The translations under genes and the position numbers were made by a program. The notes under the pieces are model-generated. The model was not told the origin of the DNA. It was given only the letters and a program-made list of their open reading frames with translations, and made no database searches. Shown here in pieces: positions 44,517-53,404 of a stretch of DNA of 64,000 nt; position 1 is the first letter of the stretch, and every line of letters begins with the position of its first letter. Source of the DNA: Nonomuraea sp. NEAU-A123 (GTDB taxonomy: Bacteria; Actinomycetota; Actinomycetes; Streptosporangiales; Streptosporangiaceae); assembly GCF_018603905.1 (NCBI RefSeq), contig NZ_JAHFZZ010000006.1, positions 434,001-498,000 on the forward strand, given 5' to 3'.

Positions 44517-44860
44517 AGCGACGAGGACGACTGCCGCAGTCGACCTTCTGCTGCGAGCACCGCCCGCAGCGCCTCCCAGCCGACCACGGTGCGAGCTGGG
44601 CCATCGCCGCTGACCGGACGCATGGCGCGCGGATCCAGCCACACCACCACCATCGTCATCGACGAGAGTATCCACTGCACCTTCGGCTGCTCCGCTCCGG
44701 GGACCTCCTCCTCGCTCCCGGCGAACTCCAGCACCAGCGTCTGGTTCTTGTCGATGAGCCGGGGATCGATGTCCAGCCCGCCCTGCCGCATGTGGATGGC
44801 TCCGTCCGCCAAGGCGTAGCTCATTCCCCGTTTCCGCTCACATTGCTTGCCGCGCTCCAT
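44294..44860 (-). CDS. Doubtful minus-strand gene overlapping the oxygenase 3' end
   Basis: From ATG 44860 (or 44824) the frame contains convincing protein-like sequence outside the overlap: MSYALADGAIHMRQGGLDID, LIDKNQTLVLEFAGSEEEVP and ILSSMTMVVVWLDPRAM, then EALRAVLAAEGRLRQ. After that it runs antisense through the Asp-rich codons of the oxygenase gene, giving an implausible Ser run. A shorter original gene that lost its stop is likely. No family recognised. Confidence 0.35.
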   Translation of the reverse strand: MERGKQCERKRGMSYALADGAIHMRQGGLDIDPRLIDKNQTLVLEFAGSEEEVPGAEQPKVQWILSSMTMVVVWLDPRAMRPVSGDGPARTVVGWEALRAVLAAEGRLRQSSSSLQSSSSSQSSSSSSHRSLGGSGCSSSMRESSTERRQALLSSGSAHCSSVILGMGTVARRWSTIQELRKKSNLRW

Positions 44861-44993
44861 GTAGGTGATATCCGCTCTGACGCCCGCCGCCTTCAGCGGC
44901 GGACAGGACGGCCACCGCGCCGCCGACGTACAGTCGGCGGGTGATGCGGCGGCGCCGTCCGGCGCGGTACACGATTCTCGTTCCGCAGATCCA

Positions 44994-45160
44994 TCAGCAA
45001 CTGCTCCGCCGCCGCTCGGCCGAGATCGTCTTGCGGGCCACGCCGTAGAGCCACGCGATCTCGGTGCCCAGCTCGGCCCGGTAGGTGTGGGCCGAGTCGA
45101 GCACCGCCACGAACACTTCGGCTGCTCCCTTCGTCGATTCGCACCCCTGCTTGGCGAGAA
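44994..45160 (-). pseudogene. ECF sigma-factor fragment
   Basis: The minus frame ending at TGA 44994-44996 reads GAAEVFVAVLDSAHTYRAEL then GTEIAWLYGVARKTISAERR. This resembles sigma-70 region 2 of ECF factors (WLYxIARN-type motif). There is no start and no region 4, so it is a relic. Confidence 0.4.
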
Positions 45161-45300
45161 GCGACCAAAAGGGTTACAACCGCAGCTCATGCACCCTGCC
45201 AGAGCAGGGGGCCGAAGCCCGGCGCGGACCCGATCACACAAGGTCCCTTTCGCCAGGCGTGTCGGAAGGTCATCCTGATGCCGACTGGGGGTGGTTCCCG

Positions 45301-46212
45301 ATGGGGCGTACCGGTTGGGCGCACCGGGTGGTGGTGCGGTCGCCGCGGCTGCCCTTGCTGTGCGGGCTGCTCGGTGTCTCGGGCGCGGTCGGCGCGGTGA
45401 TGGCCGGGGCCTGGACGGCGGTGGCGGCGGTGGCCGGGCTGGTCGGTGGTGTGGGGCTGGCCGTGGCCGGCCTGCGCCGTGTGGCGGCGACGCAGCAGGC
45501 CGAGCTGGACCGGCTCGGTGAGCTGGTCGAGCGGCGGGCCGAGCAGGTGACGGCGCTCAGCCATGAGCTGCGTACCCCGCTCAGCATGATCAAGGGCGCG
45601 GTGGACCTGCTCGGCGAGGAGAGCCCGGGGCCGCTCACGCCGGCGCAGAAGCGGTTCATCGCGATCGTGGACCGGCAGTGCGCGCAGGTCATCAACCTGT
45701 GCGAGAGCCTGCTCACCCAGGCCAAGATCGAGGCGGGCCTCTTCACCCCGCGCCTGGAGCAGGTGGACGTCTCGGTGGTCGCCCGCGACGTGGTCACCGC
45801 CATGCGGCCGCTGTGCGCGGAGCGGCGGCAGCGCATCAGCCTGGACACTCCTCAGGTCACGCCGCCCATCCCCGCCGATCCGACGCTGACCGCTCAGGCG
45901 CTGACCAATTTGCTGTCGAACGCCAGCCGGTTCACCAGCATGGGTGGCAGCATCGACGTACGAGTGATGGCCATCGACACGGGGATCGCGGTGTACGTCA
46001 CCGACGACGGCGCGGGAATGACCAAGGACCAGCGGCAGCGGCTGTTCCACCGGTTCGTCACGGGCCGGCCGCTGGCCGACGGGACCGGGCTGGGGCTGGT
46101 CATCACCAAGGCGATCGTCGAGCTGCACGGCGGGTCCATCATGGTGGACACCACCTCGATGCTCGGCACCACGTTCCTGTTCACCCTGCCGGCGCGGAAG
46201 GAGCCGCGTTGA
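45301..46212 (+). CDS. Sensor histidine kinase
   Basis: 303 residues from ATG 45301; an in-frame GTG upstream is possible. Two N-terminal membrane helices (LPLLCGLLGVSGAVGAVMAG, then AAVAGLVGGVGLAVAGL) have almost no extracytoplasmic domain, so it may sense the membrane or act with a transporter. The HisKA box is QVTALSHELRTPLSMIKGAV. HATPase_c has ALTNLLSNASRF (N box), TDDGAGM and GTGLGLVITKAIVELHGG. It is coupled to the next gene by a TTGA overlap, ahead of an ABC importer operon it probably controls. Confidence 0.92.
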   Translation: MGRTGWAHRVVVRSPRLPLLCGLLGVSGAVGAVMAGAWTAVAAVAGLVGGVGLAVAGLRRVAATQQAELDRLGELVERRAEQVTALSHELRTPLSMIKGAVDLLGEESPGPLTPAQKRFIAIVDRQCAQVINLCESLLTQAKIEAGLFTPRLEQVDVSVVARDVVTAMRPLCAERRQRISLDTPQVTPPIPADPTLTAQALTNLLSNASRFTSMGGSIDVRVMAIDTGIAVYVTDDGAGMTKDQRQRLFHRFVTGRPLADGTGLGLVITKAIVELHGGSIMVDTTSMLGTTFLFTLPARKEPR

Positions 46213-46883
46213 GCACAGCGCTCGTCGTGGACGACGAACTGCAGATGACCATCATCGTGGAATTCGCCCTGACCACCCAGGGCTTCACGGTCCACACCGC
46301 GCACGACGGCGCGACCGCCCTGAACATCCTGCGTACGTGCGAGGTCGACCTGGTGGTGCTCGACGTGCTCATGCCCGCACTCGACGGGCTCACGCTCTGT
46401 GAGCGGATCCGCGCCAGGTCCGATGTTCCGATCATGCTGCTCAGCGCGCTCGGTCAGCAGGAGGACATCATCGCCGGGCTGGAGCGGGGCGCGGACGACT
46501 ACGTGACCAAGCCGTTCCACCCCCGTGAGCTCGCGTTGCGGGCGAAGGCGCTGGTCCGCCGCCGTCGGGGCGGCGAAGAGACGGTGCTGCGGGTCGGCGA
46601 CATGGTCGTCAACCTGGACCGGCACACTGTCACGATCTCCGGGCGGCGGCTGGAGCTGCCGTTCACCGAGTTCAGGCTGCTCGCCCATCTCGCGGAGCAT
46701 CGGGGCACCCCGCAACCGTGGCAGGCGCTCCTCCGTACGGTGTGGGGCGCCTCCGACGTGTGGGGCGGCCGCGACGTGGTCAAGACCGGGGTGTACCGAT
46801 TGCGGTCCCGGCTGGCCACGCTCGACGCCGCGCATTACGTACAGACCGTGCGCAACGCCGGTTATCTGATGCCCGATCTGTAG
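46209..46883 (+). CDS. OmpR/PhoB-family response regulator
   Basis: 224 residues, TTG start overlapping the kinase stop. Receiver: STALVVDDELQMTIIVEFAL, phospho-Asp in LVVLDVLMPALDG, Lys in YVTKPFHPREL. The C-terminal winged helix reads VNLDRHTVTISGRRLELPFT, EFRLLAHLAEHRG and VYRLRSRLATLDA. The likely target is the ABC importer that begins 105 bp downstream, where an inverted repeat lies at the gene end. Confidence 0.93.
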   Translation: MSTALVVDDELQMTIIVEFALTTQGFTVHTAHDGATALNILRTCEVDLVVLDVLMPALDGLTLCERIRARSDVPIMLLSALGQQEDIIAGLERGADDYVTKPFHPRELALRAKALVRRRRGGEETVLRVGDMVVNLDRHTVTISGRRLELPFTEFRLLAHLAEHRGTPQPWQALLRTVWGASDVWGGRDVVKTGVYRLRSRLATLDAAHYVQTVRNAGYLMPDL

Positions 46884-46900
46884 GTGACGACGGTGTCACC
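46883..46900. promoter_or_regulatory. Inverted repeat GGTGAC-N6-GTCACC
   Basis: A perfect 6-bp dyad at the regulator stop, 89 bp before the binding-protein start. It could be an operator for the importer operon or a weak hairpin; position favours regulation. Confidence 0.35.
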
Positions 46901-46988
46901 AACGCTCACGGGCGCGTTACCGGGGCCTCCCGCCGCGCGGCTTACGTTCGGTGCACGGTAGCCCTCCGCCCACAAGAGGTGGTCGACC

Positions 46989-48032
46989 ATGGTTCCTCGG
47001 TACCTTTCCCCCTCCCTGCTCATCGCCGGCGCGCTCGTGCTGTCAGGGTGTGCCCGCGCGGCCGGTACGGCGACCGCCGACGCCGGCAAGGTCGTGGTCG
47101 CCTGCGGCGCCACGGAGGAGTGGTGCGCGGCGATGACGAGCGCGTTCACCGCCACCACCGGCATCAAGTCCGAATTCGTCCGCCTGTCCAGCGGTGAGGC
47201 GCTGGCCAGGATCCAGGCCGGCAAGTCCGATCCCGAGTTCGACGTCTGGCACGGCGGCCCCGCCGACGGGTACGCCGCCGCGGCCGGGCACGGCCTCCTG
47301 GAGAGCTACCTCTCGCCGAACGCGGCCGCCATCCCCGGCAGGTACAAGGCCGGCGACGGCGCCTGGACCGGCGTGTACGTCGGCGTCCTGGGCTTCTGCG
47401 CCAACACCGAGGTGCTCGCGGAGAAGCGGTTGAGGGCTCCCGAGTCGTGGCAGAGCCTGCTGGATCCGGCGCTCAAGCAGGACGTCGGCATCGCGCATCC
47501 GGCCACGTCGGGCACCGCGTACACGGCGCTGTGGACGCAGGTCACGCTGCACGGCGGGAACGTCGACCAGGCGCTGGCGTACATGAAACGGCTGCACCCG
47601 AACGTCCTGCAGTACAGCAAGTCCGGCGCCGCCCCCGCGCAGCAGGTCGCCAGGGGCGAAGTCGGCGTGGGCGTCGTCTTCTCCCATGACTGCGTGGCGA
47701 CCAAGGAGCAGGGATTCCCCGACCTGCGGGTCACCTTCCCCTCCGAAGGCACGGGCTATGAGGTGGGCGGGGTCGCGCTGATCAAGGGGGCGCACGATCC
47801 CGTCAGCGCGAAGAAGTACATCGACTGGGCGCTCACCCCGGCGGCCCAGGAGATCGGGCCCAGTGTGCGGTCGTACCAGGCGCCGACCAACCCGAAAGCC
47901 AGGCGGTCGGACAAGAGCGCCGACCTGGCGGCGCTGAAGCTGATCGACTACGACAGCACCGCCGCGGGGGAGCGCAAGCTGGAGCTCACCCGGCGGTTCG
48001 ACGCCGAGATCGCGAAGGCGCCGAAGTCGTGA
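46989..48032 (+). CDS. ABC importer substrate-binding lipoprotein (Fe3+/phosphonate-type)
   Basis: 347 residues. Signal peptide with lipobox LVLSGCARA, so it is tethered to the outer face of the membrane. The mature part has the class-D/F binding-protein pattern KVVVACGATEEWCAAMTSAF, ARIQAGKSDPEFDVWHGGPA, VGVLGFCANTEVLAEKRL and ATSGTAYTALWTQV. This group carries ferric ion, 2-aminoethylphosphonate or polyamine-like ligands. I do not see the paired Tyr of FbpA-type ferric binders, so an organic ligand is possible. First gene of a three-gene operon; the next two overlap successively by 4 bp. Confidence 0.87.
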   Translation: MVPRYLSPSLLIAGALVLSGCARAAGTATADAGKVVVACGATEEWCAAMTSAFTATTGIKSEFVRLSSGEALARIQAGKSDPEFDVWHGGPADGYAAAAGHGLLESYLSPNAAAIPGRYKAGDGAWTGVYVGVLGFCANTEVLAEKRLRAPESWQSLLDPALKQDVGIAHPATSGTAYTALWTQVTLHGGNVDQALAYMKRLHPNVLQYSKSGAAPAQQVARGEVGVGVVFSHDCVATKEQGFPDLRVTFPSEGTGYEVGGVALIKGAHDPVSAKKYIDWALTPAAQEIGPSVRSYQAPTNPKARRSDKSADLAALKLIDYDSTAAGERKLELTRRFDAEIAKAPKS

Positions 48033-49786
48033 TGCCCGGTTCGCGCGGACGCACAGGGGCCGTCCGCACACAGTCTCCCTCCGAGGACCCGCCACGGGCG
48101 CCGCGACGGCGCCGCCGCGAGACGAGCGTGCTGGTCGCGATCATCGCCTGCGTCGCGCTGGTCCTGGTCGGCAGCGTCTTCCCGATCGGCGCGGTGCTGG
48201 GGACCGCGCTGTCGCCGCAGGCCTGGCCGCGCTACGTGGAGTTCTTCACCTCCTCGGTCGACCTGCGGATCCTGTGGAACACGCTGGCCCTGGGCGTGCT
48301 GGTCGGCCTGGCCGGCACCGCGATCGGCTTCCTGTTCGCCTTCGTACAGGCCCGGCTGGACGTGCCGGGCAAGAAGGTGCTGCACCTCATCGCGCTCATG
48401 CCGGTGGTGAGCCCGCCCTTCGCGGTGGCCACGGCCACCATCGTGCTGTTCGGGCGGCGCGGGCTGGTGACGCACGAGCTGTTCGGCCTTGAGTACGACA
48501 TCTACGGGCTCGACGGGCTGGTGTTCGTCCTGTCGCTGTCGCTGTTCCCCGTCGCGTACCTGGGCCTGCTCGGCATGATGCACAGCCTGGATCCGGCCAT
48601 GGAGGAAGCCGCCATGACCCTCGGCGCCTCGCGGTGGCGGGTCTTCCGCACGGTGATGCTGCCGCTGCTGGCGCCGGGGCTCGCGGGCCCGTTCCTGCTG
48701 CTGTTCGTGGAGGCCATCGCCGACCTGGCCAACCCGCTCGTGGTGAGCGGTGACTACACGGTGCTGGCCAGCCGCGCCTACCTGGCCGTCACCGGCGAGT
48801 ACGACACCACCAGCGCCGCCGTCTACAGCCTGATCCTGCTGGTGCCCTCCATCGGGGTGTTCGTCGCACAGCGGTACTGGCTGGGCCGCAAGGTCCGCAC
48901 CACGGTCACCGGCCGGCCGTCCGGCACCGTGCACCTGATCACGAGCTGGGCCCGCTGGCCCGTGCTGGCGCTGGCCGTGCTCGTCTCCCTGGTCATCGTG
49001 GCCCTCTATGGGACGGTGATCGTGGGCGGTGTCACGCGCGTGTTCGGCGTGGACCACACGCTCACCTTCACCCACCTGCGCGAGGTGCTGCTCGGTGTGG
49101 GTCAGGAGGCGCTGAAGGACACGACCCTGCTGGCCGCGATCGCCACTCCGATCGCGGGCGTCTTCGGCCTGCTCATCGCCTGGCTCGCGGTCCGGCACCT
49201 GCCGCGGTCCGGTGGCTGGCTGGACTTCGCCGGCACGCTGGGCGTCGCGGTGCCGGGGACCGTGCTCGGCATCGGCTACCTGCTGGCCTACCGGCCCAGC
49301 CGCTACGTCGGGGACCTGGAGGTGCTGCCCGGCCTCGTGGGCGGGAGCGCGGTGGCCGGCGGAGCGGTCGCGATCGTGCTCGCGTACGTCGTCCGTTCCG
49401 TGCCGGCCGGGCTGCGTACGGGCACGGCGGCGCTGTCGCAGCTGCACCCGAGCCTGGAGGAGGCGTCGAAGGGCCTCGGCGCCGGGCCGTTGCGGACGTT
49501 CCGCACGATCACGCTGCCGCTGATCCGGCCGGCCCTGCTGACCGGGCTCGGTTACGGCTTCGCGCGCTGCATGACCTCCCTCTCGACCATCATCCTGCTC
49601 GTCACCCCCGGCACGCACATCATCACGTCCCAGATCCTCAGCGCCGCGAACACCGGCCGCTACGGCGTCGCCTTCGCCTACTGCACGGTGCTGACGGCGC
49701 TCGTCCTGGCCGGTTTCGGGATCATCCGGCTGCTCGTCGGCCGCACCACCACCCTTCACCGCGTCTCAGGAAGGTACGCACGATGA
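48029..49786 (+). CDS. ABC importer permease, fused double domain
   Basis: 585 residues with about twelve membrane helices in two similar halves. Each half has the EAA loop that contacts the ATPase: EEAAMTLGASRWRVFRTVML in the first and EEASKGLGAGPLRTFRTITL in the second. This fused layout is usual for AfuB/FbpB-type permeases. GTG 48029 overlaps the binding-protein stop. Confidence 0.92.
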   Translation: MMPGSRGRTGAVRTQSPSEDPPRAPRRRRRETSVLVAIIACVALVLVGSVFPIGAVLGTALSPQAWPRYVEFFTSSVDLRILWNTLALGVLVGLAGTAIGFLFAFVQARLDVPGKKVLHLIALMPVVSPPFAVATATIVLFGRRGLVTHELFGLEYDIYGLDGLVFVLSLSLFPVAYLGLLGMMHSLDPAMEEAAMTLGASRWRVFRTVMLPLLAPGLAGPFLLLFVEAIADLANPLVVSGDYTVLASRAYLAVTGEYDTTSAAVYSLILLVPSIGVFVAQRYWLGRKVRTTVTGRPSGTVHLITSWARWPVLALAVLVSLVIVALYGTVIVGGVTRVFGVDHTLTFTHLREVLLGVGQEALKDTTLLAAIATPIAGVFGLLIAWLAVRHLPRSGGWLDFAGTLGVAVPGTVLGIGYLLAYRPSRYVGDLEVLPGLVGGSAVAGGAVAIVLAYVVRSVPAGLRTGTAALSQLHPSLEEASKGLGAGPLRTFRTITLPLIRPALLTGLGYGFARCMTSLSTIILLVTPGTHIITSQILSAANTGRYGVAFAYCTVLTALVLAGFGIIRLLVGRTTTLHRVSGRYAR

Positions 49787-50874
49787 CGGACGACACCCGG
49801 CGCGGCCGGCTCTGCCTCGACCGGCTGACCAAGGCGTTCACCACCCAAGGGCGGGAGCCGGTCGTCGCCGTCGACTCGGTCTCGCTCGATGTTGCGCCCG
49901 GCGAGTTCATCACGCTGCTCGGGCCCTCCGGCTGCGGCAAGACCACGACGTTGCGGATCGTGGCCGGCCTGGAGGAGGCGTCGAGCGGACACGTACGGCT
50001 CGACGGCGACGCCATCGACCACCTGCCGCCGCAGCGCCGCCCGATGGCCATGGTGTTCCAGAGCTATGCCCTCTTCCCGCACCTGACCGTGAGCGAGAAC
50101 ATCGCCTACGGCCTGCGGACCCGGCGCCGCGGCAAGGACGAGATGGACTCCGCGCTCCGCATCGCGCTCACCAGCATGAACCTCGTCGGCCTGGAACACC
50201 GCAGCCCGCACGAGCTGTCCGGCGGGCAGCAGCAGCGCGTGGCGCTCGCCCGCGCGCTCGTCGTCCAGCCCGAGGTGCTGCTGTTCGACGAGCCGCTGTC
50301 GAACCTGGACGCGAAGCTGCGCGGCGCCATGCGCGCCGAGATCCGCCGCATCCAGCGCCGGCTGGGCATCACCAGCCTGTACGTCACCCACGACCAGGAC
50401 GAGGCGATGACCATGTCCGACCGGGTCGTGGTCATGAACAAGGGCCGGATCGAGCAGGCCGCCAGCCCGGCCGACATCTATTTCCGGCCGGCGACCGTGT
50501 TCGTGGCGGACTTCATCGGCCGGGCCAACTTCATCGAGATCGTCCCGGCGCGGGTCGAGGCGGGCAGCGCGGCGGTCAACGCGCTGGGGCGGGACATGAC
50601 GGTCGCGGCCCACCCCGAGGTGCGGGCGAACGCCGCCACCTACCTCATGGTCCGGCCGGAGACCCTCTCACTCACCGCGGCTCCGGAGGGCGGGATCGGC
50701 TCCGTGCTGCGGGCCACGTTCCACGGGCACAGCGTGGACTACGAGGTCGAGACCGGCGCGGGCACGCTGGCGGTGACCGTACCGGGACCCGACCCCCAGC
50801 GCCTGCTGGCCGAGGGCACCAACGTGACCGTGGGGATCGATCCGGCGCGAGCGTACGTGCTGGTCAAGTCCTGA
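49783..50874 (+). CDS. ABC importer ATPase
   Basis: 363 residues. Walker A GPSGCGKTTTLRIVAGLEEA, Q loop MVFQSYALFPHLTV, signature LSGGQQQRVALARALV, Walker B EVLLFDEPLSNLDAKL and switch His in YVTHDQDEAM. The C-terminal ~120 residues form a TOBE/OB regulatory domain typical of Fe3+/spermidine-type importers. ATG 49783 overlaps the permease stop. Confidence 0.95.
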   Translation: MTDDTRRGRLCLDRLTKAFTTQGREPVVAVDSVSLDVAPGEFITLLGPSGCGKTTTLRIVAGLEEASSGHVRLDGDAIDHLPPQRRPMAMVFQSYALFPHLTVSENIAYGLRTRRRGKDEMDSALRIALTSMNLVGLEHRSPHELSGGQQQRVALARALVVQPEVLLFDEPLSNLDAKLRGAMRAEIRRIQRRLGITSLYVTHDQDEAMTMSDRVVVMNKGRIEQAASPADIYFRPATVFVADFIGRANFIEIVPARVEAGSAAVNALGRDMTVAAHPEVRANAATYLMVRPETLSLTAAPEGGIGSVLRATFHGHSVDYEVETGAGTLAVTVPGPDPQRLLAEGTNVTVGIDPARAYVLVKS

Positions 50875-50956
50875 GCTCTTGGGGGGAGCGAGTCGCTCAA
50901 ACCGCCGAGGACAAGGACGCCTGGCGCTCACATAGTGCGAGCGGGAAGACGTGCGA

Positions 50957-51180
50957 CTTCTCCGACTCACCGCCGAAGACGCGGCTGGCCGGCCTCATCG
51001 AGGTGTCAGGCTTGGGCGCTCGTCTTGAACGACTGCCCGTGGTGCCGGTCACCCGGGACGAACTACTGCTCGTGCATGCGGAGCACTATGTCGACAGGAT
51101 CGTCCGGGAGAGCGAGGAGCCGCTGGGGGGGAGCCGTCGAGCCCGGCACTCCCTTCGGAAACGGTGGCTACGACCCATGA
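50957..51180 (+). pseudogene. Histone-deacetylase-family remnant
   Basis: The + frame reads KTRLAGLIEVSGLGARLERL then VTRDELLLVHAEHYVDRIVR, matching the early part of acetylpolyamine/histone deacetylase-like enzymes. At the run of seven Gs near 51125 the continuation EPGTPFGNGGYDP moves to another frame and ends at once. The catalytic region is absent. It is a truncated relic. Confidence 0.6.
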
Positions 51181-51314
51181 GGGCGTCACCAGGATGATGC
51201 CGTCGCGCGGGCGGAACGGGCGATCCCGGGTATCCCTTCCACCCATGCGCTGAGCGGCCTGCCCGCTCCGGTACGGTGCACCGGTGCCCCCTCACCCAGG
51301 AAAGGCGACACCGC

Positions 51315-51716
51315 ATGACGCCCCTGCCCGACGAACTCCTCAAACTGCTGGACCGGCCCAGCCTCTGCTTCATCGCCACCACCATGCCGGACGGCTCGCC
51401 CCAGCTCACCCAGACCTGGGTCGACACCGACGGCGAGCACATCCTCATCAACACCGTCGAGGGCTACCGCAAAGCCAAGAACATCGAGCGTGACCCGCGG
51501 GTGGCCGTCAGCATCGCCGACCCGGACGACACCTCCCGCTATTTCTCCGTAAAGGGACGGGTCACCCGCGCCACGACCGAGGGCGCCGCCGAGAACATCG
51601 AACGCCTCGCCCAGAAGTACCTCGGCCGCCCCTACCCCTGGTACGGCGGCAGGGACCAGGTCCGGCTCCTGCTGACCATCGCCGTCGACACCGTCATCCA
51701 CGCCCCCATGCACTAG
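51315..51716 (+). CDS. PPOX-class, probably F420-dependent oxidoreductase
   Basis: 133 residues, family length. LPDELLKLLDRPSLCFIATT, then QLTQTWVDTDGEHILINTVE, YRKAKNIERDPRVAVSIADP and YFSVKGRVTRAT give the split beta-barrel flavin/F420-binding fold. Actinobacterial members reduce quinones, biliverdin or nitroaromatics with F420H2. ATG 51315 follows AGGAAAGG. Single gene. Confidence 0.88.
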   Translation: MTPLPDELLKLLDRPSLCFIATTMPDGSPQLTQTWVDTDGEHILINTVEGYRKAKNIERDPRVAVSIADPDDTSRYFSVKGRVTRATTEGAAENIERLAQKYLGRPYPWYGGRDQVRLLLTIAVDTVIHAPMH

Positions 51717-51835
51717 GGGCTGATCAACGATCGTCGGCTCCGGGCCGCTGCCCGCGAGGACGTCCGGTGACAGATGGAACGGGATGGCACGCCTATCGGA
51801 TGTAGGCCCATCCATCGAACCACCGGGGAGATCCC

Positions 51836-52150
51836 ATGAAGCACCTGACGAAAAAGCTGCTGGTCGGGCTGGCTGCCGCGACGCTGGCCGGTTCCGGCGT
51901 CGTCGCCGGCGCCGCCGTCACCGCGCTGCCCGCCTTCGCCAACGCCCAGATCGGCGCGCTGTTCGACGGGTTCGGCAAGGGCATCGAAGAGGACACCGCG
52001 CTCGCCAACGCCGAGGCCGCCGCCAGGCAGAACGCGCTCAACAATGGGTTCACCGACTGCTCCGTGTTCGAGTCGGTGGCTTCCCAGGACGCGCGTTCGC
52101 ACGTGTGGTTCGCGGTGGTCACGGTCCGCTGCGAGGACGTGTCGCGATAG
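51836..52150 (+). CDS. Small secreted protein
   Basis: 104 residues. Signal peptide KKLLVGLAAATLAGSGVVAG with cleavage near ALPAFANA. The mature ~65 residues contain two cysteines (TDCSVFES, TVRCEDVS), probably a disulfide, and helical NAEAAARQNALNNG. GGGAG lies upstream of the ATG. The family is unknown but the pattern is common in exported actinobacterial proteins. Confidence 0.75.
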   Translation: MKHLTKKLLVGLAAATLAGSGVVAGAAVTALPAFANAQIGALFDGFGKGIEEDTALANAEAAARQNALNNGFTDCSVFESVASQDARSHVWFAVVTVRCEDVSR

Positions 52151-52175
52151 GGCGGCGTCTGGGGTGAGGTAGGAA

Positions 52176-52214
52176 CGCGCCGCGTTGATCTCGCTTCTGG
52201 GGCAGCGCGGCGCG
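52176..52214. terminator. Hairpin between convergent genes
   Basis: CGCGCCGCG at 52176-52184 pairs with CGCGGCGCG at 52206-52214. It lies between the secreted-protein stop and the lexA stop. Confidence 0.4.
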
Positions 52215-52240
52215 GCGCGGTGCCATCGCCGGCGCGGTGT

Positions 52241-52900
52241 TCAGAGGCTGCGAAGGACCGAGACGACGATGCCCAGCACCGCGGCGCCGTCGCCGTCGAT
52301 GATGTCGTAGATGGGATTGCGCGGTTCGAGATAGACGTGCCCGTCGCGTCGGCGGTACACCTTGACGGTCGCCTCACCGTCGATCATCGCGGCGACGATC
52401 TGGCCCGAGTGCGCCTCGGGCTGCTGCCGTACCACGACGATGTCGCCGTCGCAGATCGCGGCGTCGATCATCGAATCGCCCCGTACGCGGAGGCCGAACA
52501 GATTGCCCCGGCCGGTGAGATCGCGGGGCAGGGTCAGCGTGCCGTCCACGTACTCGTCGGCCGGGATGGGACTGCCCGCGGCGATGTCTCCGACCACCGG
52601 CACGCTCACCACGTCGCCGGCCGGTTCCGGTGCCGCGGCCCGCAGGAACAGCCGCACGTCGATCGGCCGGGTCATCGTCGTGCCCCGGCGGAGGAACCCC
52701 TTGTCCTCCAGGCTCTTCAGGTGTTTCGACACCGACGAGGACGACCGCAGCCCGACCGCGCGGCCGATCTCGCGAGTGCTCGGAGGATACCCGTACCTGA
52801 CCACCCAGTCTCGGATCGTGGCCAGGATCCGCTGCTGGCGCTGCGGCAGGGCCGAGAAGTCCAGGTACTCGAACGCGTCAGGATCGTCGTAGGTGGTCAC
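52241..52900 (-). CDS. lexA: LexA-family repressor
   Basis: 219 residues. Winged HTH at ~18-85: LPQRQQRILATIRDWVVRYG, YPPSTREIGRAVGLRSSSSV, SKHLKSLEDKGFL. The C-terminal S24 domain has the autocleavage Ala-Gly in VGDIAAGSPIPAD, the Ser in VRGDSMIDAAICDGD and the Lys in GEATVKVYRR. It would repress genes until cleaved under RecA-filament control. It stands alone, without recX or nrdR neighbours, and I see no LexA box directly upstream, so it may be a second LexA paralogue. Confidence 0.92.
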   Translation of the reverse strand: MTTYDDPDAFEYLDFSALPQRQQRILATIRDWVVRYGYPPSTREIGRAVGLRSSSSVSKHLKSLEDKGFLRRGTTMTRPIDVRLFLRAAAPEPAGDVVSVPVVGDIAAGSPIPADEYVDGTLTLPRDLTGRGNLFGLRVRGDSMIDAAICDGDIVVVRQQPEAHSGQIVAAMIDGEATVKVYRRRDGHVYLEPRNPIYDIIDGDGAAVLGIVVSVLRSL

Positions 52901-52979
52901 GTGCGAAATGCTAAGGGGAGCGGATCGACCGCGGCGTCCAAGGGGCCTGGACGTCGGGAAGAGGTCCAGGCCCGGCGAC

Positions 52980-53297
52980 TCAGCAGCCGTCGGTCACGTA
53001 GCAGCCCTTCACCTTCCACGAGCCGCTGTAGTAGGCGCCGGCGTTGGTGACCTTGCTCGTGCCGCCCAGGCCGACCAGGCTGCCCGGTAGGTAGGAACAG
53101 GACGAGGTGGAGCAGAAGTAGCCGTAGACCCGGAAGTAGGTCTCAAGCCCGCTGGTGCACTTGACGCTCACGGAGTGGTCGCTGCTCGCGGTCTTGGAAC
53201 AGCCGCCCACCGCGGCGGCGGGGGAGGCGGTGCTGCCGACGAGGGCGGCGGCGCCGAGAACGATGCCCGCGACACTGGAAAGGATCTTCTTCGTCAT
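52980..53297 (-). CDS. Small secreted Cys-rich protein
   Basis: 105 residues. Signal peptide KKILSSVAGIVLGAAALVGS, cleavage near SPAAAVG. The mature part has six cysteines (GGCSKT, VKCTS, YFCSTSSCSYLPG, KGCYVTDGC), so it should be disulfide-stabilised outside the cell. Divergent from nothing; it lies downstream of the LuxR gene on the same strand. Function unknown. Confidence 0.75.
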   Translation of the reverse strand: MTKKILSSVAGIVLGAAALVGSTASPAAAVGGCSKTASSDHSVSVKCTSGLETYFRVYGYFCSTSSCSYLPGSLVGLGGTSKVTNAGAYYSGSWKVKGCYVTDGC

Positions 53298-53404
53298 GGA
53301 CGTTCATGATCGTCCGCGGTGCGGCTCTTGACAAGTGGGGAGCGTGATTTCTTGGCGGATCAGTGAGATCTGTTCGCGGCCCTTCCTCGCGTCTCCCGCG
53401 TCGA

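Noticed and set aside
42768..44675. A 635-codon minus-strand frame
   Set aside because: Antisense to the oxygenase-like gene; composition is an artefact of codon bias.
47948..49759. A 603-codon minus-strand frame rich in Gln, Arg and His
   Set aside because: Antisense shadow of the permease gene with composition unlike any protein family.
52900..52980. LexA operator in front of lexA
   Set aside because: No GAAC-N4-GTTC-like palindrome could be found by eye.
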